A DNA stretch of 64,000 bases from Pseudomonas sp. 10-1B (GTDB lineage: Bacteria; Pseudomonadota; Gammaproteobacteria; Pseudomonadales; Pseudomonadaceae), in contig NZ_JYKS01000025.1 of assembly GCF_000935045.1 (NCBI RefSeq), positions 17,242 to 81,241 of the forward strand. The letters are read 5' to 3'. Shown piece after piece: positions 9,122-19,257 of the stretch (positions are counted from its first letter, which is position 1; every line of letters starts with the position of its first letter). Made by a program: the position numbers and the translations under genes. The notes under the pieces are model-generated. The model was not told the origin of the DNA. It did not search any database and was given only the letters and a program-made list of their open reading frames with translations.

Positions 9122-10933
9122 TTACGGATTAAGCGGTACTGACTGTGACCTGAATTTCAAAAAAAACTCTCCGCCGTTGAAACTCACCCGGGCATACAAC
9201 GTAAAACGCTCGCCCATCTTCAACTTCAGGAGTTCCGACTTAGGCAGCATTTCATTCACACCGCTGCCTGCCTCAGCAGCCGTCACCGGCTTTGCGTTCC
9301 TGACAATGAATTCCACCGGGTTGTTCTGAGGGTCTACCCCTTCCATCACAATCGTCAGCAGTTGCCCTGGCGCAATAAATACCCACGTACCCATTTGCAG
9401 CCTGGCACCTGCTTCAGGCAACCTGCTGAGGTAGACCGGCCCATCAGGTAAATCAACCGTCGGCAAGGTCGCGTTATCCAATGGCTTGATGCGTAACTTA
9501 TAAGGCAGCGAATCGATGTAGTTGTCTTCATCCCTCGACAACCTGTAGAACACATTGAACCGCCAACTGGCATCCATAGCGGTACGCCCCATATTGGCGG
9601 GCACATACTCGGGCGGAATCCAGAAGCGCAACGGCCTTTCCTCAGAGACCGGTGTTTTCGCCACGTATTCGCCAAGCGCTGCAGCGCCGGCCCAATGCAC
9701 ATGGAGCTCCTCACCCGGCAACACATTGCCGGCAGGCACATTGATGTAAACACCTGACGTGGACTGATCAGCCAATATATTGCCGCTGTCGGCTGCGCCA
9801 TCCGCCGTGGCGCCTTCAATCAGGGGCACTTGCGGGGTACGTGAATTTTGCACATTGACTTGCAGCACTTCCGAACGCAGCCCCTCACCTACGCGGCCAT
9901 AAAAGTAGGAAACACTGACATTGGCGCCTTGACTAAGCGCCAGGACCTCAGGGCTGACCTGAAACGCGATCGAAGCCGCAGCCCGCGTACTGGGGTCTAC
10001 ACGCGCCGATGGCATGTATTGCAAGCCCCCGGGGATGGACCATATAAGGGTCAGGTAGTCGGACTCTGCGATACCGGGGTAATGGGGCAACTTGACCAGC
10101 AAACCATTGGGCAATTTGCCAGGGTCCAGCGTGTCGCCTTCGTTGTACCCATCAATGGCAGGTTTGCCGAGGTAGCCAGGCAAACCGCCGCTGGAAGCGA
10201 CCTCCAGCCGTTGTGGCGGTGAGTCCAGGCGCCCACCGCCTGCGAACTCGATCTCGTAGTAGGCCATTACATAGCCTGGATCGATCCAGTCGAAGTATCT
10301 TTTGGCTACCGCATCACTGATAGCGTCTTGTTCGAAGTGTTTTTTCTCGACGGGCACTACCTTTTCCCAGGTGCCGTCGAGCGTACCGTCCGGCTCATAA
10401 CACTCTACCGTCAGGGTAACCTTGTCACCCGTCTGCATTGCCTGATAGCGGGGCACCATCACACTCATCCCACCGTTAGGCAACTGGCTGGGCTGAATGA
10501 TCAGCCCATGTGAGTCAACCACTTGGAGTACAGACGGTTTTTCAATCTGCCCCTTGGGCCGCACGCCTATATAGCAAAAGGTTCGTAATGATTCGGCCGC
10601 AGGCCTAGGGCCATCCGCCAGGCGGGTATAGGAATAAAATGCCTCCCCGCCAGCAGCCTCGACAACAGAGTTATTGGCAATTTCAACCTCGAGTCCGTCC
10701 CGCACATGCTCATCGCCAATGAAATAGTCTGCCGTATGATCATAAGCTTCACCCGTAAGACTGCGCCCCAGCCAGCGCACTCTCACCACATCGTTAGCGA
10801 CCATGCCCGTATACTGGATCAGGGTCTTTAAATCCTGGCTGCCCAGTTCATCCAGATTAATTTCATTGAATGCCGTCAAACCCTCAATGATCGGCGCCTC
10901 CAGAGCCTCATCTTTAGCTAGCCGCTCATTCAT
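9122..10933 (-). CDS. five-fold tandem Ig-like repeat protein, 603 aa
   Basis: First gene of the minus-strand operon. The frame extends upstream to 11047, but ATG 10933 (MNERLAKDEALEAPIIEG) has GGAAG seven bases before it and removes a poor hydrophobic leader, so it is preferred. The product is five consecutive units of ~110-120 residues, each starting with a Pro-x-Ile/Val-x-Gly strand, then a V-x-V/L-P-x-Y patch, G-D/E-x-V/L-x-V-x-W, and closing with an S-E/P-x-L strand: units begin near APIIEG, VVDSHGLIIQP, GKPAIDGY, VPLIEG and LPTVDLPDG. Such repeats fit beta-sandwich modules for adhesion or scaffolding (inference). No secretion signal is seen. Confidence 0.8.
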   Translation of the reverse strand: MNERLAKDEALEAPIIEGLTAFNEINLDELGSQDLKTLIQYTGMVANDVVRVRWLGRSLTGEAYDHTADYFIGDEHVRDGLEVEIANNSVVEAAGGEAFYSYTRLADGPRPAAESLRTFCYIGVRPKGQIEKPSVLQVVDSHGLIIQPSQLPNGGMSVMVPRYQAMQTGDKVTLTVECYEPDGTLDGTWEKVVPVEKKHFEQDAISDAVAKRYFDWIDPGYVMAYYEIEFAGGGRLDSPPQRLEVASSGGLPGYLGKPAIDGYNEGDTLDPGKLPNGLLVKLPHYPGIAESDYLTLIWSIPGGLQYMPSARVDPSTRAAASIAFQVSPEVLALSQGANVSVSYFYGRVGEGLRSEVLQVNVQNSRTPQVPLIEGATADGAADSGNILADQSTSGVYINVPAGNVLPGEELHVHWAGAAALGEYVAKTPVSEERPLRFWIPPEYVPANMGRTAMDASWRFNVFYRLSRDEDNYIDSLPYKLRIKPLDNATLPTVDLPDGPVYLSRLPEAGARLQMGTWVFIAPGQLLTIVMEGVDPQNNPVEFIVRNAKPVTAAEAGSGVNEMLPKSELLKLKMGERFTLYARVSFNGGEFFLKFRSQSVPLNP

Positions 10934-11337
10934 ATCGAAACTTCCAAAAAATTGGCGAGCGCCTGCAGGGTGCACAAAGACCCAGGCGTAGCCGTCAAAT
11001 AGATAAATAAACAGAGCGAAAAACAGTGCGTTTCCAGTGCTTGTCACCGGGCTCCGTTGCTTGCCGAGACAGTTTTAGTACAGCCCAACCGCCCTCACAA
11101 CTAGCAGAAATAACAGGTCGTCTGCACGCCGCCCGAGGCGCTGGAGGCGCGTACACCTAGTAGTTTTGCCAGGTGCGCGCGTTTGGCTTTTTTCTTAGCC
11201 TTCACGGTAGATAGCTTGTCTTGGATGCCTGCTGACTACAGGCGAGAGCTTGTGCACGCCTCTGACAATACCCAATACAGGACCCAGCGCTGAACACAGG
11301 TCATTCAACGCATACCGCACACCCAGGAATCCGAATC
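10934..11337. other. divergent intergenic region between the Rhs-linked operon and the second Rhs gene
   Basis: About 400 bp that must carry the start signals of both divergent transcription units. A GC-rich partly palindromic stretch lies near 11129-11152. The right side has the RBS AGGA nine bases before the Rhs start at 11338. I could not pick convincing -35/-10 pairs. The upstream extension of the minus-strand gene to 11047 is not favoured because it lacks an RBS. Confidence 0.5.
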
Positions 11338-14300
11338 ATGGCAACTACATCGAATGCTTTCAATTTCTCAAGTTTCATGCAGAGCAGTGTCGACCCTCGA
11401 ACTGGCCTGTACACCCTGTCCATTGCCCTTCCGAGTTTGAATGCCAACGACCATTGCGGACCAGACCTGCCCTTGGAATTGAATTTCAGCCCAATGAGCA
11501 ATGATAACAAAGGGTTTGGCATGGGCTGGAGCCTGAAACTCAGCAGCTTCAATATCACCACTGGCATGCTCTCATTGCACACCGGTGAATCTTTCAAAGT
11601 CGCAGACAACGGGCCAGGCAACCCGCCCGTTATCGAAGAAAAAAAACTGGACAGCTTTCGTTTCAGCAACATCAGCCAAGGCAACAAGAAACGTATTCGC
11701 ATTGCGCATAAAGGCGGTTTGGTCGAAATACTTGAGCCCCAGGTAAATGACCCTGTTACCGCCGTGCCCGTTCGGGTCATGGGTGCCTCCGGCCACGGCG
11801 TCAACCTCGGCTACGATACGACCAGGAGCACAGCACGCCTGCAGTCCATCGTTGATGACACCGGCCGTTTACTGCTCGAAGTAAAATACCCTACAGATAT
11901 CCGTACAGAGTTCACAGTCAACCCAACGACGCGCAGCCCGGCCAAGTACATACTGGACCTGGAAGATAACCAGCTCAGAAAAGTCACGCTGCCTACGTCA
12001 AGTGATGAGTACTGGGAACTGAAATACAAGCTATACGACCAGTTGCCTTTCCTGACCAGTGTTGAAAACCCTGACAAAGGCATGGATACGATAAGTTACC
12101 ATGAAGGTGCCGCGGGCCATAAATATCCAGGTATCGAGCGCTACCTGCCTTCGGTCGATGAACACTGGGTCAAACCTGACGTACGCGACAGCAATACCCA
12201 CATACTTACGAAATATACCTATTCCAGTAATAATTTCCTGGGCAACGGTACCGGTCTGGTCTATGGCAATGAAGACGGCACCGATCAACTCTACCGATTT
12301 ACCGGCACTACGTTTGCGTACAGTTCTACCGCTGAACACTATCGGGATGGAAAATGCTACCGAACAGTGGTCAGCACCTTCAATCGCTTTCATCTGATGA
12401 AATCCCAGGTTACTACAGACAATGACTGTATCGAGACCATTACAACAGATTATCACGAGCAAGCAAACATACCCTTCAAAGACCAGCCCGCCTACTTTCA
12501 ACTCCCAAGCATCGTGACAAAGTCCTGGGCGATGAAGGGTGACCCAACAGTGGGCGACCAAGAGTCTACACACACCACCTACGACGATCATGGCAACTTG
12601 TTGACGGAGCTTAAAAGCGACGGCACGCGCATGGTACGTACCTATTACCCCGGAGCGGATGACCCCGAAGGCTTCGAACGCAACCTCAAGTCCGCCATCA
12701 TCCACCCAGCCGCCCCGTCCAGCCCAGGCGAACCGCTGGCCCAGACCATAAGCAGCGAATACACCTATTCCAGTCTGCCCCCACTGCCACAAGCCGACCC
12801 CAACCTGAACATGCCGCAATGGCTGTCATTGGAAAAGGAGGACACATTCGAAGGCGTGGGCGCCGAGCGCCTGTTACTGAACAGCAAAACTCGCTATTAC
12901 TTGAATAAGACCGACACCCCATTCCTGCACGGCCGGGTTGATCGACAAGAGCAGCAAATCAACGATTTTACGATCAGCAGCGACTGGAAGTACGAAAAGG
13001 TCAAGGACGACAATGGTCAGCTCACTTGGAGCCGCAGTACCGAAACCTTCACTGACCATACTCACACACTTGAGAAAAAAAGCGCCACCACCCTTTCCTT
13101 GTATAACGGCCAGGTGGTGCTGGAGCATGATGCCAATGGTGTATTCACGCGCTATCACCATGATGTGCTGGGCCGCGTCACCTCAGAAATCGCCAGCCCT
13201 GACACGGCATTCGCCACTACACGTACCACCGCTTACAAGCTGTTCGACGATGGCGGCCGTAAACGCTCTTGCGAAGAGGTAACCGACAGCAAGGGGGTGA
13301 TCACCCGTACCGTGTTCGACGGCAGCCGCCGCCCGATCCGGGAGGAGCGTGTAGCCAAGGATGCATTAACCGGAAACGTTGTGAAACGCACGGTAGCCGA
13401 GCTGAAATATGACTCGGCCGGTCGCCTGGAGAGCGAAACCGGCTATGACTACTTGCCGGCCAAAGACGATGCGCCAGAGCCGCGAGTGCTTATGCTGCAG
13501 TCGCGCTACACCTACGACGGGTGGGGCCAACGGTGTGCCACTGTGCGCCCCGATGGCATCAAGGAGTGTATCGAAGCGTCGCCACTGGAACCTGGTGGCC
13601 AGTTGGTCAGCCGCTGGATCGAGAGCCCGAACGCGCCCGGGCACAGACTGCAGCAAACCGTCAGCAAGTTTAACCGCTTCAATAAACCGGTTTATGAGTA
13701 CCGCTTGCTGGAGGAGGAAGTGGATACCCCTGAAGGGGGCAAGCAACGCGTTACACGCGAGGCTGGCCGCACCGACTTCACCTATGACGGGTTAGGCCGC
13801 TGCCTGAGCAGTACAGAGACTATCCAGGCCCCCGAAAGCAATGGCCAGGTCATCAATCGCACCAGTAGGTTCACCTACGATGCCCTGGGACGCATGACCA
13901 GCAATGAGCGGCCAGATGGCACCACCTTGTTGCGCACCTTTGCCCCACACAGCATGGGCGAGTTGGTCACGGCACTGCATTTGAAAGAGGCTGGCGACAA
14001 ACCGCAACGGGTGCTCTACCAGCGCAAGTTCGATGGGCTTGGCCGCCTTGAGCGCATGACCATAGGTGCTCGGGTGGAGGAATACCTCTATCAGGGTACA
14101 ACCCAACTGGTCGATACGCGCACGGTCTTCGGCCTGGAGACGACAAGCAAAGGTACGCGCAAGCGGATCATTGGTTATGAGTACAAACCTGAGCTGACCG
14201 AACAACCCAGCAAACTCGTTGCAACCTTGGAAGACGGGAGCACGCCTGCTCGCCAGGAGGAGCAACAGGTTGCGGACTTCGACTATGACGTGAAAAGCGC

Positions 14301-16431
14301 AGAAATCACCCACGCCAATAATGCGCTGGGCAAACGCCGTTATGTGTACACCGACCAGGGCGACCTTTGCGAGGAACACCTGACCGACACTGAAGGTACG
14401 CCTTACAGCGTCACTTACCAACAGTCCTGGCAAGGCCTGCCAACACAGCGCAAGCACAGCGATGGCCTGGCCTGTTTTTATGATTATGATGAACAAGGCC
14501 GGCTCACAACGGTGATACAGGGCAACCTCAAGTCGACGCTAACCTATAACGAAGACACTGGTTTGCTGGAGAATACCGAAACCCGCGACACGACCAACCC
14601 CGCCCCTGAACAACAACCTGTCACCCTGTGCATTCAGGACTACGACACCCTGGGCAGGGAAACCAGCCGTACACTGAGCGTTAACGGCCAGACACGCAAA
14701 TGGGTACAAGTGTGGCTGGACAACGACATGCTGTACTCGCGTACCCTTTGGCAAGGCGAGCAAAAACTGCGTGAGGAAACGTTCGAGTATGACGATCTCG
14801 GTCGCCTGACAAAATACGATTGCCCTGTCGAAACCGACGACGGCCGGCAGATCACAACCCAACTGTTCAAGTTTGACGCTGTAGACAACATCGAGCGTTG
14901 CCGCACAACGTTCAGTGACGGCGCCCGCGACGATGCGGACTTCACATACTTCGCGCACGACAGTTTTCGCCTGAAAAAGGTCACGCATACCCTGCCACCT
15001 GAAGGTTGCCCGGCAGAACAGACGTTCAGCTACGACGACCTGGGCAACATGCTCAACGATGAGCGTGGCAACGCGCTTTACTACGACAGCCTCGGCCGCC
15101 TGCACCAGGTGCAGGATGCCAATGGCAGGGTCACCGCGCAGTATGGCTATGACGGGCATGATCAACTGCTTTACTCCGGCACCGATGCACGCAAGGTGCA
15201 GCGCCGCTATCTGGCGCATAGCCTGGACGGCATTCTGGAAGACGGCCTGCTCACCGAGTACCTGCATGCTGGCGGCCAACCTCGGGCGCAGCAGCAAGCA
15301 GGGACCGCCACACTGCTGCTTACCGACCATGCCGGCAGCGTGAACACCGAGCACGATGCAGACGGCACACGATATGCCCACTACGCCCCTTATGGTGAAC
15401 AACAGCCCGAGGACGCCGAGCAGCCAATGCGTAGCCTGCTGGCCTTCAACGGCGAGGCCCGTGAGCACGCCCTGGGCTGGTACCTGCTGGGCAGTGGCTA
15501 CCGGGCCTACAACCCAGGCTTGATGCGCTTTCACAGCCCGGACTCGTTACCGCCTGAAGAGGCCGGCATCAACCCGTACGTATACGCCCTGGGCAACCCG
15601 GTTTACTGGCACGACCCGACCGGCCACCGCGGTGAACCGGTGACACGTGGCCGCCAGGCACCGCTGGAGCGCTTCAAGGAAGAAGACAAGCCCAAGGTAC
15701 CTTGGTATGCCTGGCTTGGCGTCGCTGCTGCCGCCGCCATTTTCGTTGCATCGGCGATCGTAATGCCATGGTCGGCACCGGCCAGCATCGGCATAACCAC
15801 CAGCTATGTCATTGGTGTGATCGGCGTGGCGGCCAACGCTGCCGCCGCTGGCATGCAGGCGGCATCGACAGCGACCATGTACAGCAACCCGGAACTGTCG
15901 AACCTGCTGCAGAGCTTGTTCACTGTATTCTCGGTTGTCGCCATGTACATGAGCGGATACGGGGCTGCGGCTACCAAGGGGGCGATGAGCGCGGCGAAAT
16001 CGGCGGCCAAGGGCGCGCAAGCGGCACCCGCAATGGCAAATGCGGGTGGGAAGATAGTCCAGCACATTGATAACCGAACCTACACCTTCATACAGAAGAG
16101 CTCAGGCAGAATTGTGCCCCGCCGCCCTCGTGCGCCTATTCGCTCGGTCTCTGACGCTGGCGCGTCATCAGCTCCGGGACCAAGCTCGGCGTCGACGTCT
16201 ACCCCTGTCGCAAGCACGTCTGCTCAAGCGACTACCCCCCCCACAGTCTCTCCGCCAGGTGCGGAGATGAAACCGTTCCTCAGCGAAAAACCGAGTGTCG
16301 TTAGCCGGCCAACCGGTGCACCGAACCGCCCTAAGTTCGGCATTGATCTGACACTACTGGGCAATAGCGATAATTTCATGTTGCATCGGGCTCCTAACGG
16401 ACGCTTTTTCACTGGCCCCGCCGGTAGCTAA
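11338..16431 (+). CDS. Rhs repeat-associated core protein, 1697 aa
   Basis: Complete Rhs-family protein. The N-terminus MATTSNAFNFSSFMQ with VDPRTG (18-23), GFGMGW and LSLHTGE matches the truncated Rhs at the left edge. Residues ~300-1330 are YD repeats (such as YDGLGRCLSS, YDALGRMTS, YDEQGRLTTV). The Rhs core lies at ~1340-1430 (APYGEQQPED, LAFNGEARE, YRAYNPGLMRFHSPDS, PYVYALGNP) and closes with DPTGH near 1426. The ~267-residue variable tip has two hydrophobic, alanine-rich probable membrane segments (~1455-1520), an Ala/Lys helix, a Pro/Ser/Thr linker and a basic end. No known toxin fold was recognised. No PAAR or signal peptide, and no immunity gene with a clear match follows. Confidence 0.93.
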   Translation: MATTSNAFNFSSFMQSSVDPRTGLYTLSIALPSLNANDHCGPDLPLELNFSPMSNDNKGFGMGWSLKLSSFNITTGMLSLHTGESFKVADNGPGNPPVIEEKKLDSFRFSNISQGNKKRIRIAHKGGLVEILEPQVNDPVTAVPVRVMGASGHGVNLGYDTTRSTARLQSIVDDTGRLLLEVKYPTDIRTEFTVNPTTRSPAKYILDLEDNQLRKVTLPTSSDEYWELKYKLYDQLPFLTSVENPDKGMDTISYHEGAAGHKYPGIERYLPSVDEHWVKPDVRDSNTHILTKYTYSSNNFLGNGTGLVYGNEDGTDQLYRFTGTTFAYSSTAEHYRDGKCYRTVVSTFNRFHLMKSQVTTDNDCIETITTDYHEQANIPFKDQPAYFQLPSIVTKSWAMKGDPTVGDQESTHTTYDDHGNLLTELKSDGTRMVRTYYPGADDPEGFERNLKSAIIHPAAPSSPGEPLAQTISSEYTYSSLPPLPQADPNLNMPQWLSLEKEDTFEGVGAERLLLNSKTRYYLNKTDTPFLHGRVDRQEQQINDFTISSDWKYEKVKDDNGQLTWSRSTETFTDHTHTLEKKSATTLSLYNGQVVLEHDANGVFTRYHHDVLGRVTSEIASPDTAFATTRTTAYKLFDDGGRKRSCEEVTDSKGVITRTVFDGSRRPIREERVAKDALTGNVVKRTVAELKYDSAGRLESETGYDYLPAKDDAPEPRVLMLQSRYTYDGWGQRCATVRPDGIKECIEASPLEPGGQLVSRWIESPNAPGHRLQQTVSKFNRFNKPVYEYRLLEEEVDTPEGGKQRVTREAGRTDFTYDGLGRCLSSTETIQAPESNGQVINRTSRFTYDALGRMTSNERPDGTTLLRTFAPHSMGELVTALHLKEAGDKPQRVLYQRKFDGLGRLERMTIGARVEEYLYQGTTQLVDTRTVFGLETTSKGTRKRIIGYEYKPELTEQPSKLVATLEDGSTPARQEEQQVADFDYDVKSAEITHANNALGKRRYVYTDQGDLCEEHLTDTEGTPYSVTYQQSWQGLPTQRKHSDGLACFYDYDEQGRLTTVIQGNLKSTLTYNEDTGLLENTETRDTTNPAPEQQPVTLCIQDYDTLGRETSRTLSVNGQTRKWVQVWLDNDMLYSRTLWQGEQKLREETFEYDDLGRLTKYDCPVETDDGRQITTQLFKFDAVDNIERCRTTFSDGARDDADFTYFAHDSFRLKKVTHTLPPEGCPAEQTFSYDDLGNMLNDERGNALYYDSLGRLHQVQDANGRVTAQYGYDGHDQLLYSGTDARKVQRRYLAHSLDGILEDGLLTEYLHAGGQPRAQQQAGTATLLLTDHAGSVNTEHDADGTRYAHYAPYGEQQPEDAEQPMRSLLAFNGEAREHALGWYLLGSGYRAYNPGLMRFHSPDSLPPEEAGINPYVYALGNPVYWHDPTGHRGEPVTRGRQAPLERFKEEDKPKVPWYAWLGVAAAAAIFVASAIVMPWSAPASIGITTSYVIGVIGVAANAAAAGMQAASTATMYSNPELSNLLQSLFTVFSVVAMYMSGYGAAATKGAMSAAKSAAKGAQAAPAMANAGGKIVQHIDNRTYTFIQKSSGRIVPRRPRAPIRSVSDAGASSAPGPSSASTSTPVASTSAQATTPPTVSPPGAEMKPFLSEKPSVVSRPTGAPNRPKFGIDLTLLGNSDNFMLHRAPNGRFFTGPAGS

Positions 16432-16441
16432 CAGGTCTGAT

Positions 16442-16466
16442 GTCTCGCTGCCTCTGGCAGCGAGAC
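16442..16466 (+). terminator. stem-loop after the Rhs gene
   Basis: Perfect 11-bp stem (16442-16452 with 16456-16466) and a TCT loop, starting 10 bases after the Rhs stop. There is no T-tract on the plus strand, so it may stabilise the mRNA 3' end or act weakly as a terminator. Confidence 0.45.
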
Positions 16467-16683
16467 GTCTCATCAAGCTCCAAGACAATCACCAGAACAT
16501 CCGCATATCCCAGCAGGCCTGAAGCCTTTTCCTACATCGCTAGTTTTATCCTCACTCTAATCTGCCCCCGCCTTTTCAATGTGACCCAGCTTCAACAGCT
16601 GCCCTCACGCCCCGTCATTCACTTCAAGCGCCTGCCACGAGCCCACCTGTGCATCGTCCGTCGGCGCCGCCCAGGACACGCTC

Positions 16684-19257
16684 ATGCTCCAGCTCGAACG
16701 GCGCAGGCTATTGCCGTTGCGCCCGCGCGTCACCCCGCTGCCGCCACTGCTTGGCGGTTGTCTGGCGCTTGCCCTTGCCCACCCTGCCCTGGCAGGCCAG
16801 ACCGATATCGCCTTCCAGACCGGCTTCATGCGCCAGGCCCCCGGCCAATCCGCCGAGGCCGGGGCCCTGGCGCTGCAAAACCTTGCCGCGCAGACACATC
16901 TGCCGCCGGGGCGATACCGGGTACAGATCTCGCTCAACCTCAGCCCCCTGCCCGAACAGGATATTGATTTCATCGAAGGACCAAATGGCAGAGGGCTGCA
17001 GCCCTGCCTGACGACCGAGCTGCTGCGCACCCTCGACCTGCGCGAACAGGCCCTGGAGATGCCCCTGCCAGACGACGACAGCTGCGTGGGCCTGCCGCAG
17101 CTGGTGCCACACGCCAGCGTCGACTTCGACCCCGCGCAGTTGCACCTATCACTGTCGATCCCGCAGATTGCCCTGCGCCAGGATCGTTCAGGCAGCGTGC
17201 CAGAGGCCCATTGGAGCAACGGCATCAATGCCGCCTTCATCAGTTACCAGGCCTCGGCCCAACACAGCAGCCAGCGCGGCGGCGGAAACCGCAGTAGCCA
17301 GGACCTGTATCTCAACAGTGGCCTCAACCTGGGCGCCTGGCGCCTGCGCAGCAAGCAGGCGCTGCGCGAGGAGGCCGACGGGGCACGCCGCTGGACCCGC
17401 AGCGACACCTATGCACAGCGCGACCTGCCTGGCCTGCAGGCCAACCTCACGCTGGGCGAAACCTTCACCAACAGCGACATGTTCCGCAGCGTGCGCTTCA
17501 CCGGTGCACGTGTGGCATCCGACACGGGCATGCTGCCCGATGCGATGCAGCATTACGCCCCGGTAATCCGCGGCGTAGCCCAGAGCCGCGCCAAGGTAGA
17601 AATCCTGCACAATGGCTACCCTATCTATTCCAGCTACGTGGCCCCCGGGCCCTATGCCATCGATGACCTCAGCGTGGGCTCTGGCCATGGCGAGCTGGAA
17701 GTGGTCATCACCGAGGCCGATGGCCAGGTCCGTCGCTTCACCCAACCCTATTCGAGCATGGGCAGCTTGCTGCGCGAAGGTGTATGGCGCTACAGCGCGA
17801 CCGTGGGCCGCTATGACGGCGCCGAACAGCTCGACGACCCACTGTTCTGGCAAGCCACCCTGGCCCGAGGCGGCGCCTGGGATACCACGCTCTACGGCGG
17901 CCTGCTTTCCAGCGAGTACTACAACGCCAGTGTATTGGGCATGGCCCGTGATATCGGCCAGCTGGGAGCACTGTCGTTCGATGTCACCCGCTCATCCAGC
18001 GACCTGGGCAACACACTGGGCGAGACTGAGGGCCACAGCTTTGCCTTGCGCTATGGCAAAAGCTTCCACACCCGCACCAACTTGCGCTTTGCCGGCTATC
18101 GCTACTCGACCCAGGGCTACCGCGACTTTGACGAAGCCGTGCAGCAACGCAGCAATGCCAGCAGCTACCTCGGCAACCGTCGCAGCCGCCTGGAAGCATC
18201 GGTGTACCAGAGCGTGGGCGAACGCAGCGCGCTGAACCTGACTTTTTCCCAGGACACCTACTGGCAAACCAGCAACCAGCGCCGCCAGTACCAGCTGCAA
18301 TACACCACCCGCGTAGGCAAGGTGGCGGTCAACCTGTTTGCCTCCCAGGCGCTGGACGCGAATAATCACGACAGCCGCATGTTCGGCCTGAGCCTCAGCG
18401 TGCCGCTGGACTTCAGCCGCCAGCAGCAAGCCAGCTTCGACCTGCGCAACGACAACGGCCAAACCAGCGAACGTGCCAGCCTGAGCGGCGGCTTGCTGGA
18501 CAACCAGCTCAGCTACAGTACCTCGCTGGCCAACGACGGCCAGGGGCGCAGTAGTGGCGGGCTGTCCGTCAACTACCAGGGCAGCCAGGCCAGCGTCGGC
18601 ATGGGCTATAACCAAGGCAACGACTACCGCAGCATGTCGGTGAATGCCAGCGGTGCCATCATGCTGCATGGCGACGGCGTGGCGTTTGGCAGCCACCTGG
18701 GCGAAACCATGGCCCTGGTACATGTGCCCGACGTGGCCGGTGTCGGCGTGCAGAACACACCCTCGGCGCGAACCAATGCACAGGGCTATGCACTGGTGCC
18801 GTACCTGCGCCCCTATCGCCTGAATGCGCTGGTGCTGCAAACCGACGACCTGTCGCCGGAAGTGGTGATTGGCAATGCCAGCCAGCAGGTGGTGCCGCGC
18901 CGCGGCGCGGTAGTGAAGGCCAGCTACGAGGCCGAGCATGTGGCGCGCCTGGTGCTGACACTGTTGCAGGCCAACGGCCAACCCGTGCCGTTTGGCGCTC
19001 AGGTGCTCGATGCGGACGGCAAGAGCCTGGGGGTAGTGGGCCAGGCCGGCCAGGCCCTGGTGTCCACCCGCATCACAGGCCCGCAAGCGATACGTGTGCT
19101 GTGGGGCGAGGTCAGCGACAACGCCTGCTCACTGAATATCGACCCGCAAGCACTCGCACAAGAGGGCGGCTACCGCCTGCAAACCCTGCACTGCCAACTA
19201 CCCGTGGCCAGCGGCCAGCCCCTTCTGTCCGGCGACAATACCCAGGAAATGCTTTGA
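16684..19257 (+). CDS. fimbrial outer-membrane usher (FimD/PapC family)
   Basis: 857 aa, the normal length for chaperone-usher ushers, which form the outer-membrane pore that receives chaperone-bound pilins and extrudes the fibre. A cleavable signal peptide ends around ALAHPALA (38). An N-terminal PapC_N-like domain follows, with the family hallmark DFDPAQLHLSLSIPQ near 140, then a long beta-barrel with the plug (RGVAQSRAKVEILHNGYPIYSSYVAPGPY) and C-terminal domains with a late Cys pair. Start ATG 16684 has AGGA eight bases before it. The stop overlaps the adhesin start by 1 nt. No chaperone or major pilin gene lies upstream, where the Rhs gene ends only 250 bp away. That is atypical for such an operon. 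Confidence 0.93.
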   Translation: MLQLERRRLLPLRPRVTPLPPLLGGCLALALAHPALAGQTDIAFQTGFMRQAPGQSAEAGALALQNLAAQTHLPPGRYRVQISLNLSPLPEQDIDFIEGPNGRGLQPCLTTELLRTLDLREQALEMPLPDDDSCVGLPQLVPHASVDFDPAQLHLSLSIPQIALRQDRSGSVPEAHWSNGINAAFISYQASAQHSSQRGGGNRSSQDLYLNSGLNLGAWRLRSKQALREEADGARRWTRSDTYAQRDLPGLQANLTLGETFTNSDMFRSVRFTGARVASDTGMLPDAMQHYAPVIRGVAQSRAKVEILHNGYPIYSSYVAPGPYAIDDLSVGSGHGELEVVITEADGQVRRFTQPYSSMGSLLREGVWRYSATVGRYDGAEQLDDPLFWQATLARGGAWDTTLYGGLLSSEYYNASVLGMARDIGQLGALSFDVTRSSSDLGNTLGETEGHSFALRYGKSFHTRTNLRFAGYRYSTQGYRDFDEAVQQRSNASSYLGNRRSRLEASVYQSVGERSALNLTFSQDTYWQTSNQRRQYQLQYTTRVGKVAVNLFASQALDANNHDSRMFGLSLSVPLDFSRQQQASFDLRNDNGQTSERASLSGGLLDNQLSYSTSLANDGQGRSSGGLSVNYQGSQASVGMGYNQGNDYRSMSVNASGAIMLHGDGVAFGSHLGETMALVHVPDVAGVGVQNTPSARTNAQGYALVPYLRPYRLNALVLQTDDLSPEVVIGNASQQVVPRRGAVVKASYEAEHVARLVLTLLQANGQPVPFGAQVLDADGKSLGVVGQAGQALVSTRITGPQAIRVLWGEVSDNACSLNIDPQALAQEGGYRLQTLHCQLPVASGQPLLSGDNTQEML

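Noticed and set aside
14539..15534. 331-aa minus-strand frame in the Rhs gene
   Set aside because: Shadow; YD repeats and Rhs core are on the plus strand.
16440..16967. 175-aa plus-strand frame before the usher
   Set aside because: Overlaps the usher start in another frame, no RBS or conserved motif; could not be read as a chaperone remnant.
17992..19086. 364-aa minus-strand frame in the usher gene
   Set aside because: Shadow composed mainly of His/Gln/Ala; usher motifs confirm the plus strand.
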